NCBI GenBank assembly: GCA_023146255.1
Contig: JAGLCJ010000003.1
Span: forward strand, 248,001 to 312,000
Length of the DNA stretch: 64,000 bases
From: Alcanivoracaceae bacterium
Lineage (GTDB): Bacteria; Pseudomonadota; Gammaproteobacteria; Pseudomonadales; Alcanivoracaceae
Reading direction: 5' to 3'
The notes beneath the pieces are model-generated. The model was not told the DNA's origin and did no database searches. It saw only the letters and a list, made by a program, of their open reading frames with translations. A program made the translations under genes and the position numbers. Below, one piece after another: positions 17,922 to 27,359 of this stretch (the first letter of the stretch is position 1; the number at the start of each line of letters is the position of its first letter).

Positions 17922-19772
17922 CTAGTGCTGAACCAGCTCGCTGGCCGGACGGGCAATGGCTCTGGGTGGTGCACTGATTTCACGAAAAAAGCCCCGTGGT
18001 CCGGCACTGCCTGTGGCGTCCGGGAACCAGAGCGCCATATTGATATGGGCGTGGCGCAGCTGTTTCAGTGGAATCCCCCTCTGTCCGGCCAGTTTTACCA
18101 TCGTTGCCAGAATCTCGCCATGCCGGACCTGACCGACATCGGTAACCGTACTACGAATGGCATCTGTGATCAGGCTGTTGAGTTGCTCTCGCGGCAGACC
18201 GCTGAACTGCATCCTGCTCATGTCGGTGATAAAGGCCTCGGCCAGCTGGTCAGCATTGGTAATCATGCCGCGAGCCTTAAGCCGAGCAAGCATCCGGTTG
18301 GCGGCTTCGTCATAGCGCTGCAGACGTTCCGGGTCCTCGCCGAGCCAGATGATGGCTTCGCCCAGTGTGTCGACGTTACGGGGCATTTTGGGTGAGGCCG
18401 CAAGCAGGTCCATGGCTGGGGTTGGCATGCCATTCAGGCGAAAGCCAAGCCGGGGCAGGGTGCCGGTATAGCGCATGGAGCGGGTCTGCAGCTCACGGTC
18501 ATCACGATAGACCATGCCAAGCTCAGTGCCTTCCATGAACTGGTCGAACAGGCCGCCCTCCACCAGCGGCATGCCGTTGACAAAGAACATCTGCCAGCCG
18601 CGTCGGGAGTCGAGGTGCAACCAGTCCCCTGGCATCCGGGCATAGTTCATGCCGACTTCGAAATCGGTCATCCAGCCATCCACATCGCCACCTGATTCCG
18701 GCCGATAAACGCTGTCGAAGGTGACGTTGGCGCCGTCGAGCTGATGGAAGTCGACGTTCAGTTCAAAACGTGGCTCGCGAAGCAGGGAGATAAAGTGGCG
18801 CAGTGAGCCAAGGCTGCTGATGGCGAATGGAATCGGAATCACCGCGCCCTGCTCATAGAAATGAACATGGATGTCCTGACTGACGATGGTCGGCATACCC
18901 AAATACCAGATCCGGACTTTCAGCAGCACAGTGTTTCGCACCGGACCGCGAGCAACTGCACGTGGCACCACCCGGATATTGTCTTCGGTATCCAGACTGA
19001 AGCGCAGATTCGGGCTGAGTATGCCGGTGGACAGGGAAATATGAATGTTGTCGAAAACATTTTCCCCGGCATGTGGGCCGACCAGACTTTCCACATGGTC
19101 AATACCAAGCAGGTTGCGCTTGTCAAAATGCATGCGCATAACGGTACTTTCAACCCGGCCCTCGTCCAGTGAAATGTCGACATACTTTGCGGCGGAGCGG
19201 GAAGGGTCATTCTGTATCAGGTAGACATAGCGAGCTGCTGCATCGTCGTTGTCGAGACGGATTTCCTGGACCACCGAGCCTTTGCTCATGCCATGACGAG
19301 AAGCGTCATAACGCTCGCTGCCACCGTCTCGGTACATGAATACCAGTTCGTCATAGTCATCCAGTAAACCGTGGTTTCCCGCTGGTTTTCCCGGAGTTTC
19401 GTCGTCGATCCATATCAGACCATCACGGTTGAATTCGTCAATCTGGAATGGGATCGGGATCAGCTTGCCGCCGCGCACGGCCATCAGGGACAGGCGTTCA
19501 AGCGGGATGTCAGCGGCCGCTTCCAGCTCGGCCCCGGGGATGACCATTGGGTACAAATAGGTGAAGTGGGTCAGGCCCAGGCTGCTGATGGTGTGGCGCA
19601 TCTGTTCGACAGAGGCGTGGCGGATCAGCGGAGCATGCTGCATCAGCGCGGCCGGATCATCCCGGTAAGCGTCGATGAAGCGTTCCATGACCTCATCTGG
19701 CACGGTGGAGGAAGCAGCGGATACGCTACCCGCCAGCACTATGCCGGCAAGTATCGAAAGCGAGGTTTTCAT
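17922..19772 (-). CDS. Secreted protein of unknown function, paralogue B
   Basis: The product is 616 residues with a signal peptide (MKTSLSILAGIVLAGSVSA). The mature protein is soluble-looking with no further membrane segment. Segments shared with the upstream gene include HFTYLYPM, RLSLMAVRGGKLIPIP, FQIDEF, LIWI, DELVFMYRDGG, VGPHAGENVFD (there VGPHHGVNVFD), VEGGLFD and GLPREQLNSLI. By eye the two are about half identical throughout, so they are a tandem duplication. I do not recognise a characterised family; a carbohydrate-active or outer-envelope role is only a guess. The gap to the upstream copy is 86 bases and to the downstream DISM gene 41, consistent with one transcription unit. Confidence 0.85.
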   Translation of the reverse strand: MKTSLSILAGIVLAGSVSAASSTVPDEVMERFIDAYRDDPAALMQHAPLIRHASVEQMRHTISSLGLTHFTYLYPMVIPGAELEAAADIPLERLSLMAVRGGKLIPIPFQIDEFNRDGLIWIDDETPGKPAGNHGLLDDYDELVFMYRDGGSERYDASRHGMSKGSVVQEIRLDNDDAAARYVYLIQNDPSRSAAKYVDISLDEGRVESTVMRMHFDKRNLLGIDHVESLVGPHAGENVFDNIHISLSTGILSPNLRFSLDTEDNIRVVPRAVARGPVRNTVLLKVRIWYLGMPTIVSQDIHVHFYEQGAVIPIPFAISSLGSLRHFISLLREPRFELNVDFHQLDGANVTFDSVYRPESGGDVDGWMTDFEVGMNYARMPGDWLHLDSRRGWQMFFVNGMPLVEGGLFDQFMEGTELGMVYRDDRELQTRSMRYTGTLPRLGFRLNGMPTPAMDLLAASPKMPRNVDTLGEAIIWLGEDPERLQRYDEAANRMLARLKARGMITNADQLAEAFITDMSRMQFSGLPREQLNSLITDAIRSTVTDVGQVRHGEILATMVKLAGQRGIPLKQLRHAHINMALWFPDATGSAGPRGFFREISAPPRAIARPASELVQH

Positions 19773-19858
19773 TGTTATTCCCGCAGTAATTTGCCGCAGT
19801 ATCGCAGATCAGATCAACGCTGCGGGATGGCTAAACCTGTCACTGCAGGTGCCATTTG

Positions 19859-21754
19859 TCAGTTTATGCCGCGCTGCGGATCAATCCATGGGCGGACCAC
19901 ATGCCCCGGAGGGTTTTTGACCTGCCAGTGAAAATCTCTGGGGCCGCCCTCGCCAACCCAGTCCGGCAGCCACAGGGTGTTATCCATGGATCCGTAGCGC
20001 AGTGCGGCGAGGTCAATGTTGCGTTCTGCGGCGAGACTGACCATGCGCGCAAGCACCTTGCCGTGACGAACCTCGCCCGGGTCGGTGACGACATCAAGAA
20101 TGGCATCCCTGATCAGACTACTCAGTACATCCCGGGGCAGGCCGGTAAATCGCATCCTGTCCATGTCAGCAATGAAGGCATCGGCGAGTTGGGCCGGAGA
20201 GCTCAGCTTGCCGGCGTCTCGCAGTTTACCGAGTACCTCGTTGGCAACCTCATCGTATTTCTCCAGCTTGCTGCTGCTCTCTGTCTCGCTGTCCGCCAGC
20301 ATGATAATGGCCTCCCCGAGGGTATCGACCTTCGAGAAATCCAGCTTCGGCATCGCGCCGAGCAGATTGATGACATAGTGGGGCAGGCCGCTGCTGCTGA
20401 AACCAAACCGCGGCGTGGCACCGGGGAACCGCTCGTGCGGCAGGGTGGCGGCAGTGTCGTCGCGATACAGCATCGACAGGGCCATGCCATCGAGAAAAGA
20501 ATCGAACAGACCACCCTCCACGACCGGCAGGTGGTTGGCAAAAAACATTTCCCAGCCAAGGTTGGAGTCCATGTGTAACCAGTCTCCGGGCAGCCGGGTG
20601 CTGGCCAGCCTCTGTTCGAACGGACTCATTTTGCCATCGACGATGCCACGGTCCTCGTCGCTGTTGAAGACACTGTCATAGGTGACCCGGGCGCCATCCA
20701 GATTGTGGAAGTCCACGCTGAACTCAATCCGTGGCTCACGCAGGAACATCAGGAAATAGCGCAGCGTACGCATGCCTTCTATGGCGAAGCGACTGGGCAC
20801 AACAATGCCCTGCTCGTAGAAATGAATACCGAACTGTTGGTTGAAAAATGTCGGCAGATACATGTACCAGATGCGGGTGCGGACCAGATAGCTGGCGCGG
20901 ATCGGTCCATCTTTTACGGCAATCGGTACCGCGCGGATATTTTTCCCGCTCTCCAGACTGACACGAAGATTCTGGTTAAGAATCCCGGTGCTGATATCGA
21001 TGTACATGCTGTCAAAGACATTGACGCCATGGTGTGGGCCAACCTTGCTGGCAATGTGCTCGATGTCGATCAGGTTCTTCGGGTCATAGGTCATTTCCAG
21101 CACAGTGGTTTCCAGCCGCCCGGCATCCAGATCGGCCTGCACATAGTCAGCCTCTGAACGCAGGCTGTTATCCAGCATCAGGTATACATAACGAGGATCA
21201 TTGCGTGGCGAATCGAGGCGAATTTCATGCAGGACCCGGCCATCTGCGCGGCCATGTTTGATCGGGTCATAGGTCTCCCGGCCCCCATCGCGGAACATGA
21301 ACACCAGTTCATCGAAGTCATCGAAGAAATCCGGCTTCCCCTCTGCCGGGGCCTTGTTGGCGCCGGGAATCCAGATCAGGCCGGTGCGATCAAACTCATC
21401 AATCTGGAAAGGAATCGGGATCAGCTTGCCGCCCCGTACGGCCATCAGCGACAGGCGTCGGATTGGCGTGCTGTTCACTTGCGGCAGCTCGTGACCACGA
21501 ATGGTCATCGGGTAGAGATAGGTAAAGTGGGTGGTGTCGAGGCCGATGATGGCCCGGTGTAGCTGGTCTGCAGAAATATTGCGCAGGCCGCCCGGATAGC
21601 GCGCCAGAGCGCTCGGGTCATCGCGATAAAACTGCATGAAGGTTTCGAAAAAGCGCTCCGGCAACGTGCCTTCCCAGCCTTCCCGCGAACTGGCATGGGT
21701 CTGGCTCAACAGCCCACTCAGCACCAACAGCCACGCTGCACGCCAATACCGCAT
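19859..21754 (-). CDS. Secreted protein of unknown function, paralogue A
   Basis: This 631-residue protein begins with a signal peptide (MRYWRAAWLLVLSGLLSQTHA). It is collinear with the downstream paralogue: HFTYLYPMTIRG, RLSLMAVRGGKLIPIP, FQIDEFDRTGLIWI, DELVFMFRDGG, DWLHMDSNLGWEMFFANHLP, and a C-terminal block GLPRDVLSSLIRDAI followed by VRHGKVLARMV. The repeated Asp/Glu-rich motifs (DDFDELVF, QIDEFDR) could bind metal or sugar, but this is inference. It is first in the minus-strand cluster and divergent from the methyltransferase gene, with about 80 bases between. A purine-rich GGGAG site precedes the ATG. No known family recognised. Confidence 0.85.
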   Translation of the reverse strand: MRYWRAAWLLVLSGLLSQTHASSREGWEGTLPERFFETFMQFYRDDPSALARYPGGLRNISADQLHRAIIGLDTTHFTYLYPMTIRGHELPQVNSTPIRRLSLMAVRGGKLIPIPFQIDEFDRTGLIWIPGANKAPAEGKPDFFDDFDELVFMFRDGGRETYDPIKHGRADGRVLHEIRLDSPRNDPRYVYLMLDNSLRSEADYVQADLDAGRLETTVLEMTYDPKNLIDIEHIASKVGPHHGVNVFDSMYIDISTGILNQNLRVSLESGKNIRAVPIAVKDGPIRASYLVRTRIWYMYLPTFFNQQFGIHFYEQGIVVPSRFAIEGMRTLRYFLMFLREPRIEFSVDFHNLDGARVTYDSVFNSDEDRGIVDGKMSPFEQRLASTRLPGDWLHMDSNLGWEMFFANHLPVVEGGLFDSFLDGMALSMLYRDDTAATLPHERFPGATPRFGFSSSGLPHYVINLLGAMPKLDFSKVDTLGEAIIMLADSETESSSKLEKYDEVANEVLGKLRDAGKLSSPAQLADAFIADMDRMRFTGLPRDVLSSLIRDAILDVVTDPGEVRHGKVLARMVSLAAERNIDLAALRYGSMDNTLWLPDWVGEGGPRDFHWQVKNPPGHVVRPWIDPQRGIN

Positions 21755-21832
21755 TTTTGTTATTCTCCCGGCTTTCCTTTACAGACCCGCTCTGATTCCG
21801 TCAGACGGTGAACAGAAGTTGACTGAGTGTAC

Positions 21833-22525
21833 ATGACCGACGCCTTCAGCACAGACCCTGTTGAGAAGGAGTTGCATACGCGCCTGCAGGCGGCGTTGCG
21901 TAGCTTGTTGCCACAGGCGTCATTACGTCGTACCGCGCCGCCATTGATTCCCGAGCTGCCACTTTGGCTACTCGGCGACATTCAGGCGGGGGCGGCGCTC
22001 GACCCGCAAACCGCCGCAGAGTTGATGGATGCCCCGCCATACTGGACATTCTGCTGGGCCAGTGGTCAGGTGCTGGCGCGCTGGCTGCTGGACCATCCGC
22101 AGCAAGTTCGCGGCAGGACGTTGGTGGACGTTGGCCCGGGTTCCGGGGTGGTGGCGCTGGCAGCTGCCATGGCCGGTGCCGGCAGAGTGGTCGCATGTGA
22201 TATTGATCCTCAGGCGCTGCTGGCAGTGCAGATGAATGCTGCCGCGCTGGGGCTGGCGGTAGAATTGAGCTGTGATCTGGATGCCAGCCTGCGACAGGCG
22301 GATATACTGACCGCTGCGGATATCCTCTATGACCGGGATAATCTGGCGTTGCTGGACCGGTTCCGTCAGGCGCCGCTGGTCTGGCTGGCAGATTCCCGAG
22401 TGCGTGATTTGTCGCCTCCCGGGTATCGTCAGCTCGGCCGTTTCCCGGCTACCACCTGGCCGGATCTGGCAGAGTCAGCGGAGTTTAATCAGGTCACTCT
22501 GTACCAATATCATTGCCCCGGTTGA
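21833..22525 (+). CDS. Class I SAM methyltransferase, ETFB lysine methyltransferase-like
   Basis: The product is 230 residues with a Rossmann SAM site: VDVGPGSGVVALAAA (motif I), CDIDPQAL (motif II acidic end), and ADILYD near motif IV. The segment PYWTFCWASGQVLARWLLD just before motif I is typical of the METTL20/ETFB lysine methyltransferase and related nicotinamide N-methyltransferase-like group. In those relatives the target is a lysine of electron transfer flavoprotein beta; here the target is only suggested. An in-frame GTG lies two codons before the ATG I use. It is divergent from the secreted paralogue cluster and upstream of the Do protease by 86 bases. Confidence 0.8.
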   Translation: MTDAFSTDPVEKELHTRLQAALRSLLPQASLRRTAPPLIPELPLWLLGDIQAGAALDPQTAAELMDAPPYWTFCWASGQVLARWLLDHPQQVRGRTLVDVGPGSGVVALAAAMAGAGRVVACDIDPQALLAVQMNAAALGLAVELSCDLDASLRQADILTAADILYDRDNLALLDRFRQAPLVWLADSRVRDLSPPGYRQLGRFPATTWPDLAESAEFNQVTLYQYHCPG

Positions 22526-22610
22526 ACTGATGCCCGGTGGTCCAGTCGAATCGGCGGTGACCCTGTCAGGGGTCGCTCCGACATGCTGAAATCAAGGAGA
22601 ACAGGACATC

Positions 22611-23987
22611 ATGACATTTTCGGCACGTTTCCTTGCCATTCTGATCGGTGCTGTCTGGCTGCTGCTGCAGTCGTTCAGTGTTCAGGCTGCATTGCCCGGT
22701 ACCATCGGGGATGGCCAGCCACTGCCGTCGCTGGCGCCGATGCTCGATGAGGTGATCCCGGCGGTCGTTAATATTGCCACTCAGGGTCGGGTCAGGACCC
22801 AGAACCCGTTGATGGAAGATCCTTTCTTCCGGCGCTTTTTCAACATGCCCAATATGCCTCAGGAGCGTCGTGCTACCAGTGCCGGCTCCGGCGTCATCGT
22901 TGATGCCGTAGCGGGGTATGTGTTGACCAATGCCCATGTGGTGCGTAATGCCGAGCAGATTGAGGTTACCCTGAACGACGGCCGGACGCTTGAAGCAGAG
23001 CTGGTTGGTTTTGACGCGGAGGTTGATCTGGCGGTGCTGAAAGTACCGGCGGAAGGGCTGACGCAAATGCCGGTGGCGGATTCATCGACCCTGCGGGTGG
23101 GGGACTTTGTTGTCGCGATTGGTAATCCGTTCAGTCTCGGCCATACCGTGACGTCGGGGATTGTTTCGGCGCTGGGTCGCACCGGTCTGCGCATGGATGG
23201 TTATGAAAACTATATTCAGACCGACGCCTCCATTAACCCGGGTAACTCTGGCGGAGCGCTGGTCAACCTGCGCGGCGAACTGGTCGGCATCAACACCGCG
23301 ATCATTGCCCCTGCTGGCGGCAATGTGGGTATCGGCTTTGCCATTCCTACCGAAATGACCTCGAATATCATGGCTCAGTTGATTCAACATGGTGAGGTCA
23401 GACGCGGTTCGCTTGGCGTCAACATTCAGGATTTGACCGCTGAGCTGGCTGAGGCCTTTGGGGTCGACAAGGAGCAGCGTGGCGTGGTGATTACCCATGT
23501 GCTTGAAGACAGTGCTGCAGAAGATGCCGGGCTCACGGCAGGCGATGTCGTGGTTGCTGCTGATGGTCGTCCAGTGCGCCGGGTGGCTGACTTGCGTAAC
23601 AAGGTTGGCCTGTCACCGGTAGGGGACAAGGTTGTACTGACCGTTGTCCGTGATGGCAAGCAACGTGAGATTACTGCGGTAATACGCGAAACCACGATGA
23701 CGACCTCGGATGGCGGTGTTCTTTCAAAATATTTGCAGGGTGCCAGCATTCGCAATCTGCGTCAGGGCGAGCTCATTCATGCCGATACAGGGGTGCTGGT
23801 GGAGGATGTGGAGGCGGGTAGCCCGGCGGCGCGAGCAGGAATTCGGCCTGGCGATGTGATTATCAATGCCAACCGTCAGGATGTGGCCGATCTCGACCAG
23901 CTGAAGGCTGCGGTTCCTGACAAGGATGCGGCCATTCTATTGCGCCTGAACCGCAACGGCGGCATGTTCTTCGTCGTTATCCGCTGA
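22611..23987 (+). CDS. Do-family periplasmic serine protease (DegQ/DegP/MucD-like)
   Basis: The product is 458 residues. A signal peptide (1-26) is followed by a trypsin-like domain with catalytic triad His109 (TNAHVV), Asp139 (EVDLAVLK) and Ser213 (GNSGGAL). Two PDZ domains follow (about 270-350 and 375-455, with DSAAEDAGLTAGDVVVAADG and GSPAARAGIRPGDVIINANR). Such proteins degrade or refold misfolded envelope proteins in the periplasm as oligomeric cages. Length fits DegQ/MucD rather than DegS, which has one PDZ and a membrane anchor. A short AGGAGAA site precedes the ATG. Which Do paralogue this is cannot be decided without comparison. Confidence 0.93.
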   Translation: MTFSARFLAILIGAVWLLLQSFSVQAALPGTIGDGQPLPSLAPMLDEVIPAVVNIATQGRVRTQNPLMEDPFFRRFFNMPNMPQERRATSAGSGVIVDAVAGYVLTNAHVVRNAEQIEVTLNDGRTLEAELVGFDAEVDLAVLKVPAEGLTQMPVADSSTLRVGDFVVAIGNPFSLGHTVTSGIVSALGRTGLRMDGYENYIQTDASINPGNSGGALVNLRGELVGINTAIIAPAGGNVGIGFAIPTEMTSNIMAQLIQHGEVRRGSLGVNIQDLTAELAEAFGVDKEQRGVVITHVLEDSAAEDAGLTAGDVVVAADGRPVRRVADLRNKVGLSPVGDKVVLTVVRDGKQREITAVIRETTMTTSDGGVLSKYLQGASIRNLRQGELIHADTGVLVEDVEAGSPAARAGIRPGDVIINANRQDVADLDQLKAAVPDKDAAILLRLNRNGGMFFVVIR

Positions 23988-24082
23988 TCGTGCAGCGTCC
24001 GCATTGTGCCGTTATTCGGCCGCCATGCGGACGCGGCTTTCCCCGGTACAGTTCAGTCACGATGTCGATCTGATTAGCAGAC

Positions 24083-24796
24083 ATGAAACCGGAGGCTGGG
24101 TTTGCGGCCATGAACACCTTCGCATCGACACAGCGGATATGGTTGCTGGCGCTAATCTGTGCCGCCATTCCGTTTCTGACCATTCATCTGTCGTTTCTGG
24201 TTTCTGCCGTAGAAGGCAATGTCCGCTGGTGTTTTCCCTATTGGGAAACCTGCACCAGCATTTCCCGAACCGGACGCCACGGCACCGCTTATTTTATTTT
24301 CAAAGGCGGCATGATTCCGGCCTGTGTGCTGCTTGCCCTGTTCTGGTGGTTGAATCGGCTGTGGCTGCAGTTGCTCGGTCTTGAGGGCGGCAAATCGCTG
24401 CCGTGGCTTGGCCTCGTCTCATCGCTGGCACTGCTGATTTATACGCTGGCATTAGGCCACGCTGGCGATACTTTCTACTTGATGCGTCGAGTCGGTGTGA
24501 TTGGCTGGTTTGGTTTGACCTACATCGCCCAGCTGCAGCTCGGTGCCAGCTTGCGACACCATCCGCACTGGGGCAAGGCCGGACAGCGGCTGTTACAGCT
24601 TAGTGTGGTGACACTGTTGATCGGATTGATTTCCGTGGTTGCCGGGCTGGTGGTGCCGGAGCGTCACGATGAGCTGGAAAATGCCTTTGAGTGGACGCTG
24701 GCGCTGCTGCTGAATGTGCACGGTTTTGCTGTGGCGTTGTTGTGGCGTCGCAGCGGCTTTGCCTTATCGCCGCAGTTGAACCGTCGCCAGGATTGA
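24083..24796 (+). CDS. Frag1/DRAM/Sfk1-like multi-pass membrane protein
   Basis: The product is 237 residues with about six membrane segments. The loop after the first segment (WCFPYWETCTSISRTGRH) and the KGGMIPACVLL that follows match the Frag1/DRAM/Sfk1 family pattern, which has no firmly assigned bacterial function. Two starts are possible: the ATG used here, or one nine codons later (24110); neither has a strong ribosome site. Upstream is the Do protease on the same strand, with 95 bases between. It is convergent with the GMC oxidoreductase; a GC-rich hairpin separates them. Confidence 0.7.
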   Translation: MKPEAGFAAMNTFASTQRIWLLALICAAIPFLTIHLSFLVSAVEGNVRWCFPYWETCTSISRTGRHGTAYFIFKGGMIPACVLLALFWWLNRLWLQLLGLEGGKSLPWLGLVSSLALLIYTLALGHAGDTFYLMRRVGVIGWFGLTYIAQLQLGASLRHHPHWGKAGQRLLQLSVVTLLIGLISVVAGLVVPERHDELENAFEWTLALLLNVHGFAVALLWRRSGFALSPQLNRRQD

Positions 24797-24807
24797 TCCG
24801 GCAATGC

Positions 24808-24834
24808 CTTGCCGCGCCCATCGGCCGCGGCAAG
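24808..24834. terminator. Hairpin between convergent genes, terminator-like
   Basis: A 9-bp perfect stem (CTTGCCGCG / CGCGGCAAG) with a 9-base loop sits between the convergent Frag1-like and GMC genes. There is no T-run on either side, so it is a weak or rho-assisted terminator candidate. Confidence 0.45.
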
Positions 24835-24844
24835 ACAGGGCGGG

Positions 24845-26446
24845 TCAGGCTGCCGGTTTGCCAAGAATCAGATCGGCTGCTTTCTCAGCAATCATTACCG
24901 TCGGGGCGTTGGTATTGCCGCCGATCAGGGTCGGCATGATCGAGGCATCGACCACGCGCAGACCGTCGAGACCATGTACACGCATGCTGTCCGGCGCGAC
25001 CACCGCCATCTCATCGACACCCATCTTGCAGCTGCCCACCGGGTGATAGATGTTGTCGCACTTGGCGCGCAGGAAAGCGCGGATTTCTTCGTCGCTTTGC
25101 AGCGCGTTACTCGGGAACACTTCCTCGCCACGCCACGGCTCCAGCGCGCTCTGGGAGAGAATCTTGCGCACCTGTTTGACGCCGCGGACCATACCTTCCA
25201 TGTCATCCGGATGCCCGAGCAGATTTGGATCAATCAGCGCATCAGCCATCGGGTCAGCACTTTGCAGGGTAATGCTGCCGCGTGCCTTGGGTCGCAGGAT
25301 GCAGACATGGGCGGAGTAACCGAAGCCGAAACTGAAGCCCAGATTCAGCCCGTGGTTGTCGAGCAGGGCAGCAGTCAGGTGCAACTGCAGATCGGGAATT
25401 TCCTGATCCGGTGTGGATTTGATAAAGCCACCGGATTCGGCCACGTTCGAGGTCAGGCTGCCCTCGCGCTTGTTGAAAAAATCGAATATGCCCTTGATCG
25501 CCGCCGGCAGGCCAAGGGGCCCCAGACTCAAGGTGTCGCTACGTTTGGAGCGGGTCACCACCAGCGCATCCGGGTGGTCTTGCAGGTTCTTGCCGACGCC
25601 CGGTAGTTCGTGAACCTGCTTGATGCCGTGCGGCGCCAGATCAGCCTTGCCGCCGACACCGGACAGCAGCAGCAACTGCGGCGAGTTGATGGCGCCGCCG
25701 GAGAGAATGGTTTCCGCCGCTTCAACCCGCAGCGTCTGCCGGCCCTGACGATACTCGACGCCGGTGGCGCGCTTGCCATCGAACAGCACGCGGGTGGCGC
25801 GGGCATTGGTGATCACGGTCAGGTTGGGGCGATCCATCACCGGGTGCAGATAAGCCGCTGCCACACTGAAGCGCTCGCCGCCTTTCTGGTTGACCTGAAA
25901 CAGGCCAACGCCTTCCTGTACCTCATTGTTCAGTTCCCGGGTTTTCGGAAAACCGGCTTGACCGGCAGCCTCGATAAAGGCGGCGCTGACCGGATGATGG
26001 AAACGCAGGTCGGCAATGTTCAGCGGGCCGTCGACACCATGGAACTGGTCGGCACCACGCTCGTTATGCTCGGCACGACGGAACAGTGGCAGCACGTCGT
26101 CCCAGCCCCAGCCACTGTTGCCGAGCGAGGCCCAGTGGTCATAGTCCCAGCGGTGGCCACGGGTGTAGCACATGGCGTTGACGGCGCTGGAGCCACCCAG
26201 AGTCTTGCCGCGCGGGACATAGACCTGACGATTGTTGAGGGCTTTTTGCGGTACCGAGTAGTAACGCCAGTTACGTTTATTTGACCTCATCAGGGCAATA
26301 ATGCCGGCCGGCATGCGCACCAGCAGGCTGTTGTCGTCGGGGCCGGCTTCCAGCAGGCAGACCTTGGTGGCGGGGTTGGCGGACAGGCGGTTGGCCAGCA
26401 CGCAGCCAGCAGAACCTCCACCGACGATCAGATAGTCATATTGCAT
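24845..26446 (-). CDS. GMC family FAD oxidoreductase (choline/alcohol dehydrogenase-like)
   Basis: The product is 533 residues. The FAD-binding motif GGGSAGCVLANRLS lies at the N-terminus, with the GMC signature GKTLGGSSAVNAMCYTRG near residue 80. The C-terminal catalytic His lies in NIYHPVGSCKMG, with the VVDASIMPT and GGNTNAPTVMIAEKAADLI segments. GMC enzymes oxidise choline or other alcohols to aldehydes, passing electrons to the quinone pool or to oxygen. No betaine genes are nearby, so an AlkJ-like alcohol dehydrogenase is as likely as BetA. The start is the ATG of MQYDYLIVGG; the longer frame upstream runs through the divergent DUF3047 gene and is rejected. Confidence 0.9.
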   Translation of the reverse strand: MQYDYLIVGGGSAGCVLANRLSANPATKVCLLEAGPDDNSLLVRMPAGIIALMRSNKRNWRYYSVPQKALNNRQVYVPRGKTLGGSSAVNAMCYTRGHRWDYDHWASLGNSGWGWDDVLPLFRRAEHNERGADQFHGVDGPLNIADLRFHHPVSAAFIEAAGQAGFPKTRELNNEVQEGVGLFQVNQKGGERFSVAAAYLHPVMDRPNLTVITNARATRVLFDGKRATGVEYRQGRQTLRVEAAETILSGGAINSPQLLLLSGVGGKADLAPHGIKQVHELPGVGKNLQDHPDALVVTRSKRSDTLSLGPLGLPAAIKGIFDFFNKREGSLTSNVAESGGFIKSTPDQEIPDLQLHLTAALLDNHGLNLGFSFGFGYSAHVCILRPKARGSITLQSADPMADALIDPNLLGHPDDMEGMVRGVKQVRKILSQSALEPWRGEEVFPSNALQSDEEIRAFLRAKCDNIYHPVGSCKMGVDEMAVVAPDSMRVHGLDGLRVVDASIMPTLIGGNTNAPTVMIAEKAADLILGKPAA

Positions 26447-26531
26447 GGCGGTTTCCGGTACATCAGAGGTCGAAGTGGTGCATTGTAGGCAACTTTCGGG
26501 GCAATCCAGAAGGATTTCCTCACAACCATCG

Positions 26532-27155
26532 ATGAGACGTCGCTCAATGACAAGAATTGGCGTGCTGCTGCTAATGGCTTTCACCACATCCCCGGCACTG
26601 GCCCGTTGGGACCCGTCGCCGATTGCCGGCTGGCAGGCGATCCGCTTTGCCGGTGAAACGCTCTACCGGCAGCAGGGCGATTGTGTTCTGGCCGAGGCCA
26701 ATGGCAGCGCCTCGGGCCTGATCCGGGCGGTCGATACCAGCCTGAAGCAGGCGCCAACGCTGAGTTGGGGCTGGCAGGCCTCGGCGCCGCTGGCGCCGGC
26801 CCGTCCGGCCGCGGAGAAGAGCAAGGCCGGTGATGATTTCCTTGCCCGGGTATACGTGATTCGCGAGGGCTTCCTGCCCTGGCAGACCCGGGCCATCAAT
26901 TACGTCTGGTCAAGGGAGCATCCGCTTGGCAGCCACTGGCCGAATCCGTTTACCGGTAACGCCATCATGGTGGTGGTGCAAAGTGGCGATGCTGGGCTTG
27001 GTGAGTGGCACAGCTTCGAGCGCGATGTGGCAGCGGATTTTCGTCGTTTTCACGACATGAAAGTGGACAAGGTTGATGCCGTGGCGGTGATGACCGATGC
27101 CGACAATACCGGCGGCCGGGCAGAGGCTTGCTACCGTTTGCCGTTATTTCGCTGA
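26532..27155 (+). CDS. DUF3047 family exported protein
   Basis: The product is 207 residues with a signal peptide (MRRRSMTRIGVLLLMAFTTSPALA). Mature-region segments such as LSWGWQASAPL, DDFLARVYV, NYVWSREHPLGSHWPNPFT and FRRFHDMKVDKVDAVAVMTDADNTGG are the DUF3047 pattern. The family's function is unknown; members are predicted periplasmic or outer-envelope proteins. A second ATG five codons in (26547) is an alternative start; I prefer the first because its Arg-rich n-region completes the signal peptide. It is divergent from the GMC gene. The 205-base gap downstream to the HNH gene holds only a short GC hairpin (27286-27301). Confidence 0.82.
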   Translation: MRRRSMTRIGVLLLMAFTTSPALARWDPSPIAGWQAIRFAGETLYRQQGDCVLAEANGSASGLIRAVDTSLKQAPTLSWGWQASAPLAPARPAAEKSKAGDDFLARVYVIREGFLPWQTRAINYVWSREHPLGSHWPNPFTGNAIMVVVQSGDAGLGEWHSFERDVAADFRRFHDMKVDKVDAVAVMTDADNTGGRAEACYRLPLFR

Positions 27156-27359
27156 AGCAGGTTGTCAGATTCAGCAAATTACTGTTTATTATTTGTCCAA
27201 CCTGATGCTTCCGGCAACGCCGCGAAGCCCACCCTGCATTCCGGTGTTGATGACCTGCTCATCACGCCAGTCAACCTGAACGGGAGGCCGCTCTGGCGGC
27301 CCCATGGTCATACCGTCGAAACAGGATGGTGGCACGATCATTGTGGCTGAGGGTGTTGT

